Source of the DNA: GWB1-37-8 sp964646925
GTDB taxonomy: Bacteria > Patescibacteriota > Microgenomatia > Levybacterales > UBA12049
Direction of reading: 5' to 3'
Length of the DNA: 50,867 nt
Assembly: GCA_964646925.1 (NCBI GenBank)
Contig: CAZYIC010000002.1
Coordinates: 1 to 50,867, forward strand
Part shown: positions 31,075 to 38,214 of the stretch, one piece after another
Numbering within the stretch: the stretch's first letter is position 1
Layout: every line of letters starts with the position of its first letter
The notes under the pieces: model-generated
Database searches by the model: none
Told to the model about the DNA's origin: nothing
What the model saw: the letters and a program-made list of their open reading frames with translations, nothing else
Position numbers and translations under genes: made by a program

Positions 31075-31323
31075 AAAATCTTTTAACATCATTCGAAGAG
31101 TAGTTTTACCTTTTGTAGTCTTGAAGTATTTCTCCCTTCTTTTTGCATCTTTCTCACTTCTGTAAGCTTCATAAAATATTAGATCAAGCGGAGCATAAGC
31201 TTTTGTTGAGAGTTCTTCACGATTATTATGTTCGAAAAATCTTTTTTTAAGATTATGGGTAAAACCCACGTAGATAAAGTTCTTTGGTTTGCTCTGGAGG
31301 ACATAAACGTAGAAGAATTGCAT
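31063..31323 (-). CDS. GIY-YIG endonuclease domain protein
   Basis: An 86-residue stand-alone GIY-YIG nuclease: FFYVYVLQSKPKNFIYVGFTHNLKKRFFEHNN, where YVYVL and YVGFT are the two motif strands, Arg in LKKRFFEHN, and a later Glu (FYEAYRSEKDAKRREKYFKTTKGK). Such small URI-type proteins are common in CPR and cut or repair DNA in an unknown context. It overlaps the end of ftsB by 12 nt, convergently. Confidence 0.9.
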   Translation of the reverse strand: MQFFYVYVLQSKPKNFIYVGFTHNLKKRFFEHNNREELSTKAYAPLDLIFYEAYRSEKDAKRREKYFKTTKGKTTLRMMLKDFLEK

Positions 31324-31333
31324 GAATAAAAAT

Positions 31334-31424
31334 ATTTGGGACGCACCAGTCGGTGCATCCCTGCCTCACACTCGCTACTTTTAAAATTGCTGCGCAGCGA
31401 TGAACCCGAGCGTAGCGAGTGGTT
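31334..31424. repeat. Cluster of palindromes downstream of the initiator tRNA
   Basis: Two hairpins: GGGACGCACC-AGTC-GGTGCATCCC (31338 onward) and a larger one with arms ACTCGCTAC and GTAGCGAGT enclosing TTGCTGCGCAGCGA. They lie 3' of the initiator tRNA and may serve as terminator or processing structures; they also resemble the GC-rich repeat family. Confidence 0.6.
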
Positions 31425-31429
31425 CGTTG

Positions 31430-31498
31430 TTGCGGGGTCGGGAGTTGCGCCCGACCTGTGAGATTATGAGCCTCACGTGCACTGTACACTACCCCGCG
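31430..31498 (-). tRNA. Initiator tRNA-fMet(CAT), atypical arms
   Basis: Minus strand starts CGCGGGG and ends CCCCGCA-A: six perfect pairs plus a C1-A72 mismatch, the bacterial initiator hallmark. The anticodon loop CTCATAA carries CAT. Oddities: D-arm GTGT-ACAGT-GCAC lacks the usual GG loop, the anticodon stem TGAGG/TCTCA has only two of the three usual G-C pairs of initiators at best, and the T-loop CGCAACT lacks TTC. It is 69 nt long with no encoded CCA. A near-consensus promoter lies 9 nt upstream. It may be a true, unusual initiator or a decaying copy. Confidence 0.62.
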
Positions 31499-31507
31499 CG
31501 TGAAACT

Positions 31508-31536
31508 ATACTAACAAAACAAGATCAATTAGTCAA
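31508..31536 (-). promoter_or_regulatory. Promoter of the initiator tRNA
   Basis: Minus strand: TTGACT (complement 31531-31536), 17-nt spacer, TAGTAT (complement 31508-31513), 9 nt to the tRNA 5' end. Confidence 0.7.
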
Positions 31537-31549
31537 CAAAAATTAGATG

Positions 31550-31593
31550 TTGACAAATTAATAAAACCTACAGTATAGTATTAGTACTATACT
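31550..31593 (+). promoter_or_regulatory. Promoter and palindromic operator of the LAGLIDADG-like gene
   Basis: TTGACA (31550-31555), 18 nt, TATAGT (31574-31579). A perfect 9-bp inverted repeat AGTATAGTA-TTAG-TACTATACT (31572-31593) covers the -10 box. The gene product has an N-terminal helix-turn-helix and could bind it. Confidence 0.68.
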
Positions 31594-31612
31594 ATATTGC
31601 TAGTTCATTTTT

Positions 31613-32296
31613 ATGGCAAAATCTTTACTTAGATTAGAAGCTCGCAAATTGCGTAAAAAAGGAGTAAGCGTTAAAAAAATAGCACAATACCTAAAAGTTG
31701 CAAAAAGTTCAGCGAGCATTTGGACAAGAGATATTATTTTAACTGTAGAGCAATTGGAAAACCTGAGAAAATCTAGCTTAGAGGGCTCAGCGCGTGGACG
31801 TTTTAAAAATGCCTTACTTCAAAAAGAAAAGTGGATAAAAAAAATGGAAGAATTTAAAAAATTAGGAATTGCCAGCATGGGCAAATTAACTGATAGAGAA
31901 TTCTTAATTGCAGGACTTGCGCTGTATTGGGGTGAAGGATATAAGAAAGGAAGAAGGTTGCAGTTTTGCAACTCAGATCCAAAAATGATTAAATTTTTGT
32001 TACTTTGGCTGCAAAAATGTTTTGATATCAGCAGTTTAGATATACGATGTCGAATAGGAATAAATTACATACATGCCAAGCGAGAAAATATAGTTAGGGA
32101 ATATTGGGTAGAAATTACAAGAATTCCACTGTGTCAATTCACGAGGACAAGCTTTAAGAAAATAGAAAACAAGAAGATATACGCTAATTTCAACAATTAT
32201 TATGGTACTTTATCTGTGGAAGTTTCGCGGCCTTCGCGCTTTTATGGTAAAATCATAGGGCTTATTGATGGATTATCCGTAAGTATGCCAACGTAG
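31613..32296 (+). CDS. HTH plus LAGLIDADG-like protein ending inside a tRNA gene
   Basis: A 227-residue protein. Residues 1-50 form a helix-turn-helix (EARKLRKKGVSVKKIAQYLKVAKSSASIWTRDI). Residues about 95-225 resemble a LAGLIDADG homing-endonuclease fold: FLIAGLALYWGEGYKKGRRLQFCNSDPKMIKFLLLWL, with GLALYWGEG as motif 1 and FYGKIIGLIDGL as a possible second. The stop codon TAG is the 8th-10th bases of tRNA-Met, a 10-nt overlap. Similar proteins may be stand-alone homing enzymes or regulators; activity is not provable here. Confidence 0.65.
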   Translation: MAKSLLRLEARKLRKKGVSVKKIAQYLKVAKSSASIWTRDIILTVEQLENLRKSSLEGSARGRFKNALLQKEKWIKKMEEFKKLGIASMGKLTDREFLIAGLALYWGEGYKKGRRLQFCNSDPKMIKFLLLWLQKCFDISSLDIRCRIGINYIHAKRENIVREYWVEITRIPLCQFTRTSFKKIENKKIYANFNNYYGTLSVEVSRPSRFYGKIIGLIDGLSVSMPT

Positions 32297-32358
32297 CTCA
32301 GTGGTAGAGCAATCGTTTCATAAGCGATCGATCGTCGGTTCGAATCCGACCGTTGGTA
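32287..32358 (+). tRNA. tRNA-Met(CAT), elongator
   Basis: Cloverleaf: acceptor GCCAACG/CGTTGGT, D-arm GCTC-AGTGGTA-GAGC, anticodon arm ATCGT-TTCATAA-GCGAT, T-arm GTCGG-TTCGAAT-CCGAC, discriminator A, no CCA. The CAT anticodon alone would allow Met or lysidine-type Ile; elongator Met is preferred because tRNA-Ile(TAT) at 28866 can read AUA and a separate initiator-like gene lies at 31430. Confidence 0.9.
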
Positions 32359-32364
32359 CTTTTT

Positions 32365-33627
32365 ATGAAATTTATTTTTAAAGGGTACGATTCCAATCTT
32401 GAAAAAGGTGAGGTTCTTTTTCACTTTGGCTTCAGGGGTGAGAAAAACATAGATTTTACGGAGAAAGTTTCTTTTCCTCCGGTTGCGAATCAAATTCCGC
32501 AAGCTCTTCTTAAATCTTTGCTGGACAATCTTATGCTTATTTTGGGAATTTCGTATTGGAAGCTATATTGTCCAAAGGAAATTGTGATTGAAAATAATTT
32601 TTTAAATAAAGAGCAGGCTGAATTTTGGAATACTGTTTACACAAAGGGATTAGGAGAGTTTTTTTACAAAAATAAAATTGATTTTAGAGAACTAATTAAT
32701 TTTCCTTACGTTGAGGGTTTAAAAGCTAAGTCAATTGATTCTCCAAGATCAAATCGTTCTCTTTTGGGAATTGGGGGAGGAAAAGATTCAATTGTTGTCG
32801 CGGAAATTCTAAAAGAAGCCAACAGGGAATTTGATATGTTTACCTTGAGTTTTCCCCTGCAAGTCGAAGTTGCAAGAGTAATTGGTGGCAAAGTTATAAA
32901 TATAAAAAGAGAGATAGACTCAAAACTTTTGGAATTAAATAAACAAAAAGGCACTTACAATGGTCATATTCCTGTCTCTGTTATCTATGCATTCTTAGGT
33001 TTAATGTCTGCAATTTTTTATGCTTACAATTCTGTTATTGTTGGAAATGAGAAAAGTGCAAATTATGGAAATGTTGAATACTTGGGTGAGATCATTAATC
33101 ATCAATGGAGCAAATCCGAAGAGTTTGAAAAACTTTTCAACGAATACGTTAGAAGATTTATAACGCCAGATATCGCATATTCATCGCCTTTAAGAAATAT
33201 GACAGAGTTGCAAGTTGTAAAAAAATTTGTTAATTATCCAAAATATTTTAGAGCGTTTTCGAGCTGCAATAAAAATTTTAAGATTGGAAAATCACACCTC
33301 GGAGGAGTCGTCAAGCGCCACCTCCGAGGTGACCGGATGGGCTCCTCGGAGGTGTTGGGGAAATGGTGCGGGGAGTGTCCGAAATGTTTGTTTGTTTTTA
33401 TCTGCCTGGCAGCTTTTTTGCCAAAAAAAGAAGTTTTGGATATTTTTGGTAAGAATTTACTTGAAGATGAAAGCTTAATTCCTCTTTTTGAAGAATTAAT
33501 TGGAGTAAGGAATTTCAAACCTTTCGAATGTGTTGGAACACCGCAAGAAGTCAGAGAGGCGCTAGTATTAATTAATAAGAGAGGAGAGTTTAAAGATTCT
33601 ATTTTAACGAAACATTATGAAGATTGA
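32365..33627 (+). CDS. murL: MurL-like muramoyl-dipeptide glutamate epimerase
   Basis: A 420-residue protein with an ATP-pyrophosphatase P-loop (SLLGIGGGKDSIVVAEIL, about 135-152) and a C-terminal WCGECPKCLFVFICLAAFLPKKEVLDIFGKNLL ... FKPFECVGTPQEVREAL region, which fits the MurL family. MurL uses ATP to epimerise the terminal L-Glu of UDP-MurNAc-L-Ala-L-Glu to D-Glu, a route first described in Xanthomonas, replacing glutamate racemase. The directly overlapping MurD gene supports this. A 64-nt repeat insertion (33295-33358) interrupts the protein before WCGEC. Start at ATG 32365, 6 nt after tRNA-Met. Confidence 0.75.
   Translation: MKFIFKGYDSNLEKGEVLFHFGFRGEKNIDFTEKVSFPPVANQIPQALLKSLLDNLMLILGISYWKLYCPKEIVIENNFLNKEQAEFWNTVYTKGLGEFFYKNKIDFRELINFPYVEGLKAKSIDSPRSNRSLLGIGGGKDSIVVAEILKEANREFDMFTLSFPLQVEVARVIGGKVINIKREIDSKLLELNKQKGTYNGHIPVSVIYAFLGLMSAIFYAYNSVIVGNEKSANYGNVEYLGEIINHQWSKSEEFEKLFNEYVRRFITPDIAYSSPLRNMTELQVVKKFVNYPKYFRAFSSCNKNFKIGKSHLGGVVKRHLRGDRMGSSEVLGKWCGECPKCLFVFICLAAFLPKKEVLDIFGKNLLEDESLIPLFEELIGVRNFKPFECVGTPQEVREALVLINKRGEFKDSILTKHYED
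33295..33358 (+). repeat. Palindromic repeat cluster inside murL
   Basis: Three CACCTC-GGAGG units, including CACCTCCGAGGTG, translated as SHLGGVVKRHLRGDRMGSSEVLG between FKIGK and KWCGEC. The GC content is much higher than the rest of the gene. Confidence 0.85.
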
Positions 33628-34951
33628 TGAACTAAAAAATAAAAAAATATTAATTGTAGGTAAAGGGATAGAAGGTAGAGCCGTATTTGCGTATTTGAGG
33701 CAACACCTTCCAGGTGTCAGGCTAGATATTGTTGATCAGAAAGATGGAGAGGATTATTTAGACCAACAAAAAAATTATGACATTGCAGTAAGGTCTCCGG
33801 GAGTAAAACCTGAGCTTTTAACAATTCCATATACAACCACAACAAATATTTTTTTGTCTAACGCCAAAGGCAAAGTAATTGGAATAACCGGAACAAAAGG
33901 AAAAAGCACTACCGCAACTCTTATTTATAAAATGTTAAAAGCTCAGGGTTTGGACGCATTTCTTGGTGGAAATATCGGACAATCACCTTTGGACTTTATA
34001 GATAGCCTAAATGATAATTCGTGGACAGTTTTGGAAATGTCATCCTATCAATTAAATGATTTGAAAATAAGCCCCGCCCGCCATGCAAGCCTGCAAGGCG
34101 TTGCGGGCGGGCCGCATATTGCCGTTATCCTAATGATAACTTCGGAACATTTGGATTATCACAAGACTCAGGAATCTTATATTGATGCGAAAAGAAATAT
34201 CCTTAGATTTCAAAAAACTTCGGATTTTGCAGTTATAAATAAAGATTATCCGGCAAGCCATGAATCGGATATTCATACGGTTGGTCAAGTTTTCAGAATA
34301 AGTCGCGAAAGAGAAGTTGGAGATGGGTGTTTCACAATTGGCGAAACAATTGAATTAAAAATTAAAAATGAAAAATTAAAAATTATTGATACTAATAAAA
34401 TTAAGCTTTTAGGTAAACATAATCTTGAGAATGTCTGCGCTGCATGCATGGCGGCTTATTTAGCGGGAGTTTCTATAAAAAATATTGTGAAAATTTTGGA
34501 AGAGTTTGGAGGACTTGAGCACAGACTGGAATATGTTGGAGAAAAAAATGGTGTCACTTTTTATAATGATTCTTTGGCAACAGTTCCTCAGGCTGCAATT
34601 GAGGCAATGGAGGCTTTGCCGGATGCGGAAACTTTAATTGCGGGGGGACATGATAGAGGATTGGATTATTCTATTCTTGGACAATATTTTAATAAGGGGC
34701 AAATTAAAACATTGATTTTGTTTTCCCCAACAGGAGAGCGGATTTGGAAAGCAATTTGTGATGCAACATCAGAAAGCTCAAGACCTGAGAAATTTGATGT
34801 AAAAAATATGGAACAAGCAGTAAGAATTGCGGCAGCGGAAACAACTCCCGGAAAAATCTGTTTGTTGTCTCCGGCGTCCGCATCTTTTGGCACGTTTAAA
34901 GACTACAAAGACCGCGGAGATCAATTTAAAAAGGAAGTAAGCAAATTATAA
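33617..34951 (+). CDS. murD: MurD (probable MurD2) ligase
   Basis: A 444-residue Mur ligase: N-domain (ILIVGKGIEGRAVFAYL), ATP loop VIGITGTKGKSTTATLIYKML, metal site GGNIGQSPLDF, HNLENVCAACMAAYL, and HRLEYVGEKNGVTFYNDSLATVPQAAIEAM. Ordinary MurD has NDSKATN at the last motif; NDSLATVP here resembles MurD2, which adds L-Glu rather than D-Glu and works with MurL, encoded just upstream with an 11-nt overlap. In-frame palindromes sit at 33703-33717 and 34073-34111; the latter splits the normal SPHIAVI segment into SP-ARHASLQGVAGGP-HIAVI. Confidence 0.9.
   Translation: MKIDELKNKKILIVGKGIEGRAVFAYLRQHLPGVRLDIVDQKDGEDYLDQQKNYDIAVRSPGVKPELLTIPYTTTTNIFLSNAKGKVIGITGTKGKSTTATLIYKMLKAQGLDAFLGGNIGQSPLDFIDSLNDNSWTVLEMSSYQLNDLKISPARHASLQGVAGGPHIAVILMITSEHLDYHKTQESYIDAKRNILRFQKTSDFAVINKDYPASHESDIHTVGQVFRISREREVGDGCFTIGETIELKIKNEKLKIIDTNKIKLLGKHNLENVCAACMAAYLAGVSIKNIVKILEEFGGLEHRLEYVGEKNGVTFYNDSLATVPQAAIEAMEALPDAETLIAGGHDRGLDYSILGQYFNKGQIKTLILFSPTGERIWKAICDATSESSRPEKFDVKNMEQAVRIAAAETTPGKICLLSPASASFGTFKDYKDRGDQFKKEVSKL
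33703..33717 (+). repeat. Short palindrome in murD
   Basis: ACACCT-TCC-AGGTGT, in frame as RQHLPGVRL. Same CACCT...AGGTG type as 33295 and 40633. Confidence 0.6.
34073..34111 (+). repeat. GC-rich palindrome in murD
   Basis: Arms CCCGCCCGC and GCGGGCGGG, adding ARHASLQGVAGG within a conserved segment. Shares GCGTTGC-GGCGGGCC with the copy in tgt (35949). Confidence 0.9.
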
Positions 34952-34956
34952 ACTCC

Positions 34957-35679
34957 ATGGTTAAAAAGCAACAAATTGCAAAAATGTTTGATAGTATTGC
35001 CGGAAGTTATGATTTCCTCAATCATTTTCTTTCCCTGGGAATAGATATCTATTGGCGTAAAAAAGCAATTGGGGTTTTGAGTTTCCACCTTAGAGGTGGA
35101 AGAATTAAGATTAGAGGTGGAAGAATTAAGATTTTGGATGTGGCGACGGGAACTGCAGATTTTGCAATTGAGGCAGCAAAACTTAACCCCGAAAAAATTA
35201 TTGGCATAGATATTTCCAGAAAAATGTTGAATATCGGGAGAGAAAAAGTAAAAAAATCGGGTTTGGAAAATAAAATAGAATTGATTCTTGGAGACAGCGA
35301 AAAATTGCCATTTAAAGAAAATTCATTCGATGCGATAACAGTTGGTTTTGGAGTTAGAAATTTTGAAAACCTTGAAAAGGGATTAAGAGAAATGCATAGG
35401 GTCTTAAAAAACACGGGAATTGTTGTTATTTTAGAATTTTCAAAACCACAAGCTTTTCTAATAAAAAGTATTTTTAATTTTTATTTTAAAAATATTTTAC
35501 CCTTTGTTGGTAAATTAGTTTCAAAAGATAAAACAGCGTATACTTATCTTCCACAATCCGTACAAAAATTTCCGGATGGAAAAGATTTTTTAACGATTTT
35601 AGAGAAAACAGGTTTTTATGATGTGAGGCAAACAGAATTAACATTTGGGGTAGCTTCTATTTATGTTGGGAAAAAATGA
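34957..35679 (+). CDS. UbiE/MenG-type methyltransferase
   Basis: A 240-residue SAM-dependent methyltransferase of the UbiE/MenG family (quinone C-methylation): VKKQQIAKMFDSIAGSYDFLNHFLSLGIDIYWRKKAI, SAM motif I ILDVATGTADFAIEAAK, NVGRE-like MLNIGREKVKKSGLENKIELILGDSEKLPF, and AITVGFGVRNFENLEKGL. The family match is strong, yet quinones are rare in CPR, so the substrate may differ. Residues RGGRIKI are duplicated exactly by a 21-bp tandem repeat (35091-35132). It overlaps tgt by 4 nt (ATGA). Confidence 0.88.
   Translation: MVKKQQIAKMFDSIAGSYDFLNHFLSLGIDIYWRKKAIGVLSFHLRGGRIKIRGGRIKILDVATGTADFAIEAAKLNPEKIIGIDISRKMLNIGREKVKKSGLENKIELILGDSEKLPFKENSFDAITVGFGVRNFENLEKGLREMHRVLKNTGIVVILEFSKPQAFLIKSIFNFYFKNILPFVGKLVSKDKTAYTYLPQSVQKFPDGKDFLTILEKTGFYDVRQTELTFGVASIYVGKK
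35086..35132 (+). repeat. Palindrome plus 21-bp tandem duplication in the methyltransferase gene
   Basis: CCACCT-TAG-AGGTGG (35086-35100) begins the region; two identical 21-nt units start at 35091 and 35112, coding RGGRIKI twice just before the SAM-binding ILDVATGT strand. Confidence 0.9.
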
Positions 35680-36929
35680 ATAAAGATTTCAAGTTTAAAA
35701 TTTTAAAAAAAGACAACAAGTCTCAAGCTAGGGTAGGGGAAATTACAACTGCGCATGGAATAATTAAAACTCCTGCTTTTGTGCCGGTTGGCACAAAAGC
35801 AACTGTGAAAGGATTAACTCCGCAAGATCTGAAAGAATGTGGAGTTCAGATCCTGTTTGGTAACACTTATCATTTGCATTTAAGACCGGGTGAGGATTTG
35901 ATACGGGAGATGGGTGGACTTGCTAGGTTTATGAGTTGGGATGGGACTGCCCGCAACGCCTCGTCTAGCTCGGCTAGCGTTGCAGGCGGGCCAACTATTA
36001 CCGATTCAGGAGGATTTCAGGTTTTTTCATTGGGACAAGTAAAAATAAAATTAACAGAAGAAGGAGAGGGAACAGAGGTAAATGTTGTCAGCATAAAAGA
36101 TGACGGGGTAATGTTTAGGTCTCATATTGACGGATCAAAACATTTATTTACTCCTGAAGTTTCAATTGAAATCCAAAAGAAATTGGGAGCAGATCTGATA
36201 CTTTCTTTTGATGAATGCGCCCCTCATCCTTCAACGCATAAATATACAAAGGAGGCAATGGAAAGAACCCACAAGTGGGCCATTCGAAGTTTAAAAGCTT
36301 TTAAAGAAAAAAATTTTCATCCGTGGCAACAGGCATTGTATGGAATTATTCAGGGAGGAGTTTATAAGGATTTAAGAGAAGAATCAGCAAAATTTATTTC
36401 TAATCTTACCCTGAGCGGAGCCGAAGGGTTTGACGGAATTGCAATCGGAGGAGTGGCGGTTGGTGAAAGTAAAAAAGAGATGGAAAATGTTTTGGAATGG
36501 ACAGCACCTTTTTTGCCGGAAGATAAACCAAGACACTTATTGGGAATAGGAGAAATAGATGATATTTTTACAGCCATTGAGAACGGAATGGATACTTTTG
36601 ATTGCGTTATTCCAACCCGTTTCGGAAGATATGGAGTAGTTTTCGTTTTTCCGCCCGAGGGAAATATTAAGAATAAGTTCAGAATTGATATTAACAAAAC
36701 TATTTTCGCCAAAGACCAAAGACCATTGTCCAAAGACTGCTCATGTTATGTATGTGAAACATTTACTAGGGCATATATTCATCATCTTTTCCGCGCGCAG
36801 GAATTACTTGCCTATCGTTTAGCCAGCTATCACAACATGTTTTTCATTAATAATTTGGTTAAAAAAATCAGAGAAGCAATTTTAGATGAAAAGCTGGGAG
36901 AGATGAAAAGGAAGTGGTTGGGCATTTAA
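35676..36929 (+). CDS. tgt: Queuine tRNA-ribosyltransferase
   Basis: A 417-residue TIM-barrel enzyme that exchanges guanine-34 of tRNA for a queuine precursor. Visible: GTKATVKGLTPQDL, FGNTYHLHLRPGEDLI, ITDSGGFQVFSL with catalytic Asp, SFDECAPHPSTHKYTKEAMERTHKW, QGGVYKDLREESAKF, IGGVAVGESKKEM, and the zinc site CSCYVCETFTRAYIHHLF. Two palindromic repeats are inserted in frame: TARNASSSSASVAGG between WDG and PTITDSGG (35949-35991) and TLSGAEG near 36408. Both touch loops next to the catalytic core, so they must be tolerated if the enzyme works. Confidence 0.96.
   Translation: MNKDFKFKILKKDNKSQARVGEITTAHGIIKTPAFVPVGTKATVKGLTPQDLKECGVQILFGNTYHLHLRPGEDLIREMGGLARFMSWDGTARNASSSSASVAGGPTITDSGGFQVFSLGQVKIKLTEEGEGTEVNVVSIKDDGVMFRSHIDGSKHLFTPEVSIEIQKKLGADLILSFDECAPHPSTHKYTKEAMERTHKWAIRSLKAFKEKNFHPWQQALYGIIQGGVYKDLREESAKFISNLTLSGAEGFDGIAIGGVAVGESKKEMENVLEWTAPFLPEDKPRHLLGIGEIDDIFTAIENGMDTFDCVIPTRFGRYGVVFVFPPEGNIKNKFRIDINKTIFAKDQRPLSKDCSCYVCETFTRAYIHHLFRAQELLAYRLASYHNMFFINNLVKKIREAILDEKLGEMKRKWLGI
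35949..35991 (+). repeat. GC-rich palindrome in tgt
   Basis: GCCCGCAACGC ... GCGTTGCAGGCGGGC, closely related to the murD copy at 34073. Adds about 15 residues. Confidence 0.9.
36408..36429 (+). repeat. Palindromic repeat in tgt
   Basis: ACCCTGAGCGG-AGCCGAAGGGT, in frame as TLSGAEGF. Same family as 696, 21977 and 30656. Confidence 0.85.
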
Positions 36930-37005
36930 TTTCGTCCCACGGCCGTGAAGTAAAATTAAATTAGCATTTTCATTTTGCTTATTAACGTAAGCTATCCAAC
37001 GGTTT

Positions 37006-37485
37006 ATGATCCAAAATCACATGAGCGCAACAGTAGCGTCAACAACAATTAGAAGAACAACGAGAGCAAGAAAGACTTCTGTTTCTCCGGACATAATTTC
37101 TGCAGTAAAGACAGATTCTTTAATAAAAAGTCTTAAAACTTACGAAGAGTCTTTTGTAAATCTTTTTAATGAGATTAACGCTTCAAAAGAAGAGTTTTCC
37201 TCTCTTCAAAAAGAAATTGCGGATATAAAAGAGTTGTGGATCAAAGAACAAAAAGATCACGAAGTCGCAATTGCGGAAAGGAATCAGCAGGAAGATATTG
37301 CAAGAAAACGCGAGAAAGAAACTTACGATTACGAAACAATTTTGGCTAGAAAAAAGGAGGAGGATGAGATTGCGGTTTTCAAAAAAGCATTGGAAGAAGC
37401 AACGGCACAGTTAAAAGATGTAGCGGTAAAAGTTATCGAATCGTCCGGCAACAAGCCTCAAGCTAACCCCGCCCAGGAGTCTTAA
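37006..37485 (+). CDS. Coiled-coil protein of unknown function
   Basis: A 159-residue highly charged protein. A basic Thr/Arg-rich start (STTIRRTTRARKTSV) is followed by a helical, Glu/Lys-rich region (about 50-145: EEFSSLQKEIADIKELWIKEQKDHEVAIAERNQQEDIARKREKETYDYE) with coiled-coil character. No membrane helix. Start could be the ATG at 37006 or at 37021. The stop overlaps the convergent PIN gene. No function can be given. Confidence 0.65.
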   Translation: MIQNHMSATVASTTIRRTTRARKTSVSPDIISAVKTDSLIKSLKTYEESFVNLFNEINASKEEFSSLQKEIADIKELWIKEQKDHEVAIAERNQQEDIARKREKETYDYETILARKKEEDEIAVFKKALEEATAQLKDVAVKVIESSGNKPQANPAQES

Positions 37486-37886
37486 TTTTTCCGGGAGGAC
37501 AGTTTTGCAAGTTTTTTGTCAAGAGTAAAAAGTGGGATATTTAGTTTTTCTGCAAGATAAATGTACGAAGCATCGTAAATAGTAAGAAAATGTTTTTGTG
37601 CGATTAAGGAAATATTCATAAAATTAACTTCCTGAAGTTGGATAGAAATTTTCATAAATTGCTCTTGTAGTTTTTTAGCAAGCTTGGGCGTAATTCTCTT
37701 TCTAACTATTGCCGTTTGTATTCCATTAAAAACTTCAAAGGGCAAAATACATGGAGCAAAAAGTATAATCGGCTCATTTTTTAAACGATCGAAAACATCT
37801 TGTACTCTTTGAGATTTTTCGTCCGGCATAAGATGAGCGAGGATAAACGAAGAATCAATAATGTATGAATCAATATTCTCTTCCAT
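37482..37886 (-). CDS. VapC-type PIN toxin
   Basis: A 134-residue PIN ribonuclease: YIIDSSFILAHLMPDE (first Asp), LPFEVFNGI (Glu), YDASYIYLAEKLNIPLFTLDKKLAKL (last two Asp). It overlaps the antitoxin gene by 17 nt. VapC enzymes usually cut tRNA or rRNA. It belongs to a different PIN subfamily from the one at 11300. Confidence 0.88.
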   Translation of the reverse strand: MEENIDSYIIDSSFILAHLMPDEKSQRVQDVFDRLKNEPIILFAPCILPFEVFNGIQTAIVRKRITPKLAKKLQEQFMKISIQLQEVNFMNISLIAQKHFLTIYDASYIYLAEKLNIPLFTLDKKLAKLSSRKN

Positions 37887-38112
37887 AATTTATCATTTCT
37901 TTATAATCTAATTTTCCTTTGAAATGAGGTCTTATTCTTTCGATTTCTTCAATAGCTTTTCGTCTTTTTTCCAGATCTTCGGTTTTTAGATAGGCTTCTT
38001 TTACAGCCTGCCTTACCAAACTGCTGATAGAAGTTTTTTTGGTTTTGGATAGATGATGAAGTGTTTTCCAAATATTTTCATCAAATAATATTTGCGCTCT
38101 AATGTTTAACAT
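37870..38112 (-). CDS. Ribbon-helix-helix antitoxin (VapB-like)
   Basis: An 80-residue protein: MLNIRAQILFDENIWKTLHHLSKTKKTSISSLVRQAVKEAYL has the strand-helix-helix pattern of an RHH repressor, and the acidic C-terminus (EKRRKAIEEIERIRPHFKGKLDYKEMI) would bind the PIN toxin. Several in-frame ATG codons precede; I start at 38112 because the -10 box (complement 38121-38126) lies 8 nt before it, so upstream ATGs cannot be in the message. Confidence 0.85.
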   Translation of the reverse strand: MLNIRAQILFDENIWKTLHHLSKTKKTSISSLVRQAVKEAYLKTEDLEKRRKAIEEIERIRPHFKGKLDYKEMINYGREY

Positions 38113-38149
38113 ACACATACACATTAACATACACATGAATGGTTGTCAA
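38113..38149 (-). promoter_or_regulatory. vapBC promoter with ACATACACA repeats
   Basis: Minus strand: TTGACA (complement 38144-38149), 17-nt spacer, TAATGT (complement 38121-38126), 8 nt, ATG. The region carries two direct ACATACACA units that may be operator half-sites. Confidence 0.72.
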
Positions 38150-38167
38150 GAGGTTTTAGTTTGGTGC

Positions 38168-38201
38168 TTGACAACTCCTCTTAGTATCATTATACTAGTA
38201 T
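38168..38201 (+). promoter_or_regulatory. trpR-trpE promoter with candidate operator
   Basis: TTGACA (38168-38173), 17-nt spacer, TATACT (38191-38196). The palindrome ATACTAGTAT (38192-38201) overlaps the -10 box and contains the CTAGT core of known TrpR operators, so autorepression by the adjacent TrpR-like protein is plausible. Confidence 0.7.
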
Positions 38202-38214
38202 GATGAAGTAAGAT

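Noticed and set aside
31253..31489. Minus-strand frame over the initiator tRNA
   Set aside because: It reads through the tRNA and palindromes; composition fits structured RNA, not protein.
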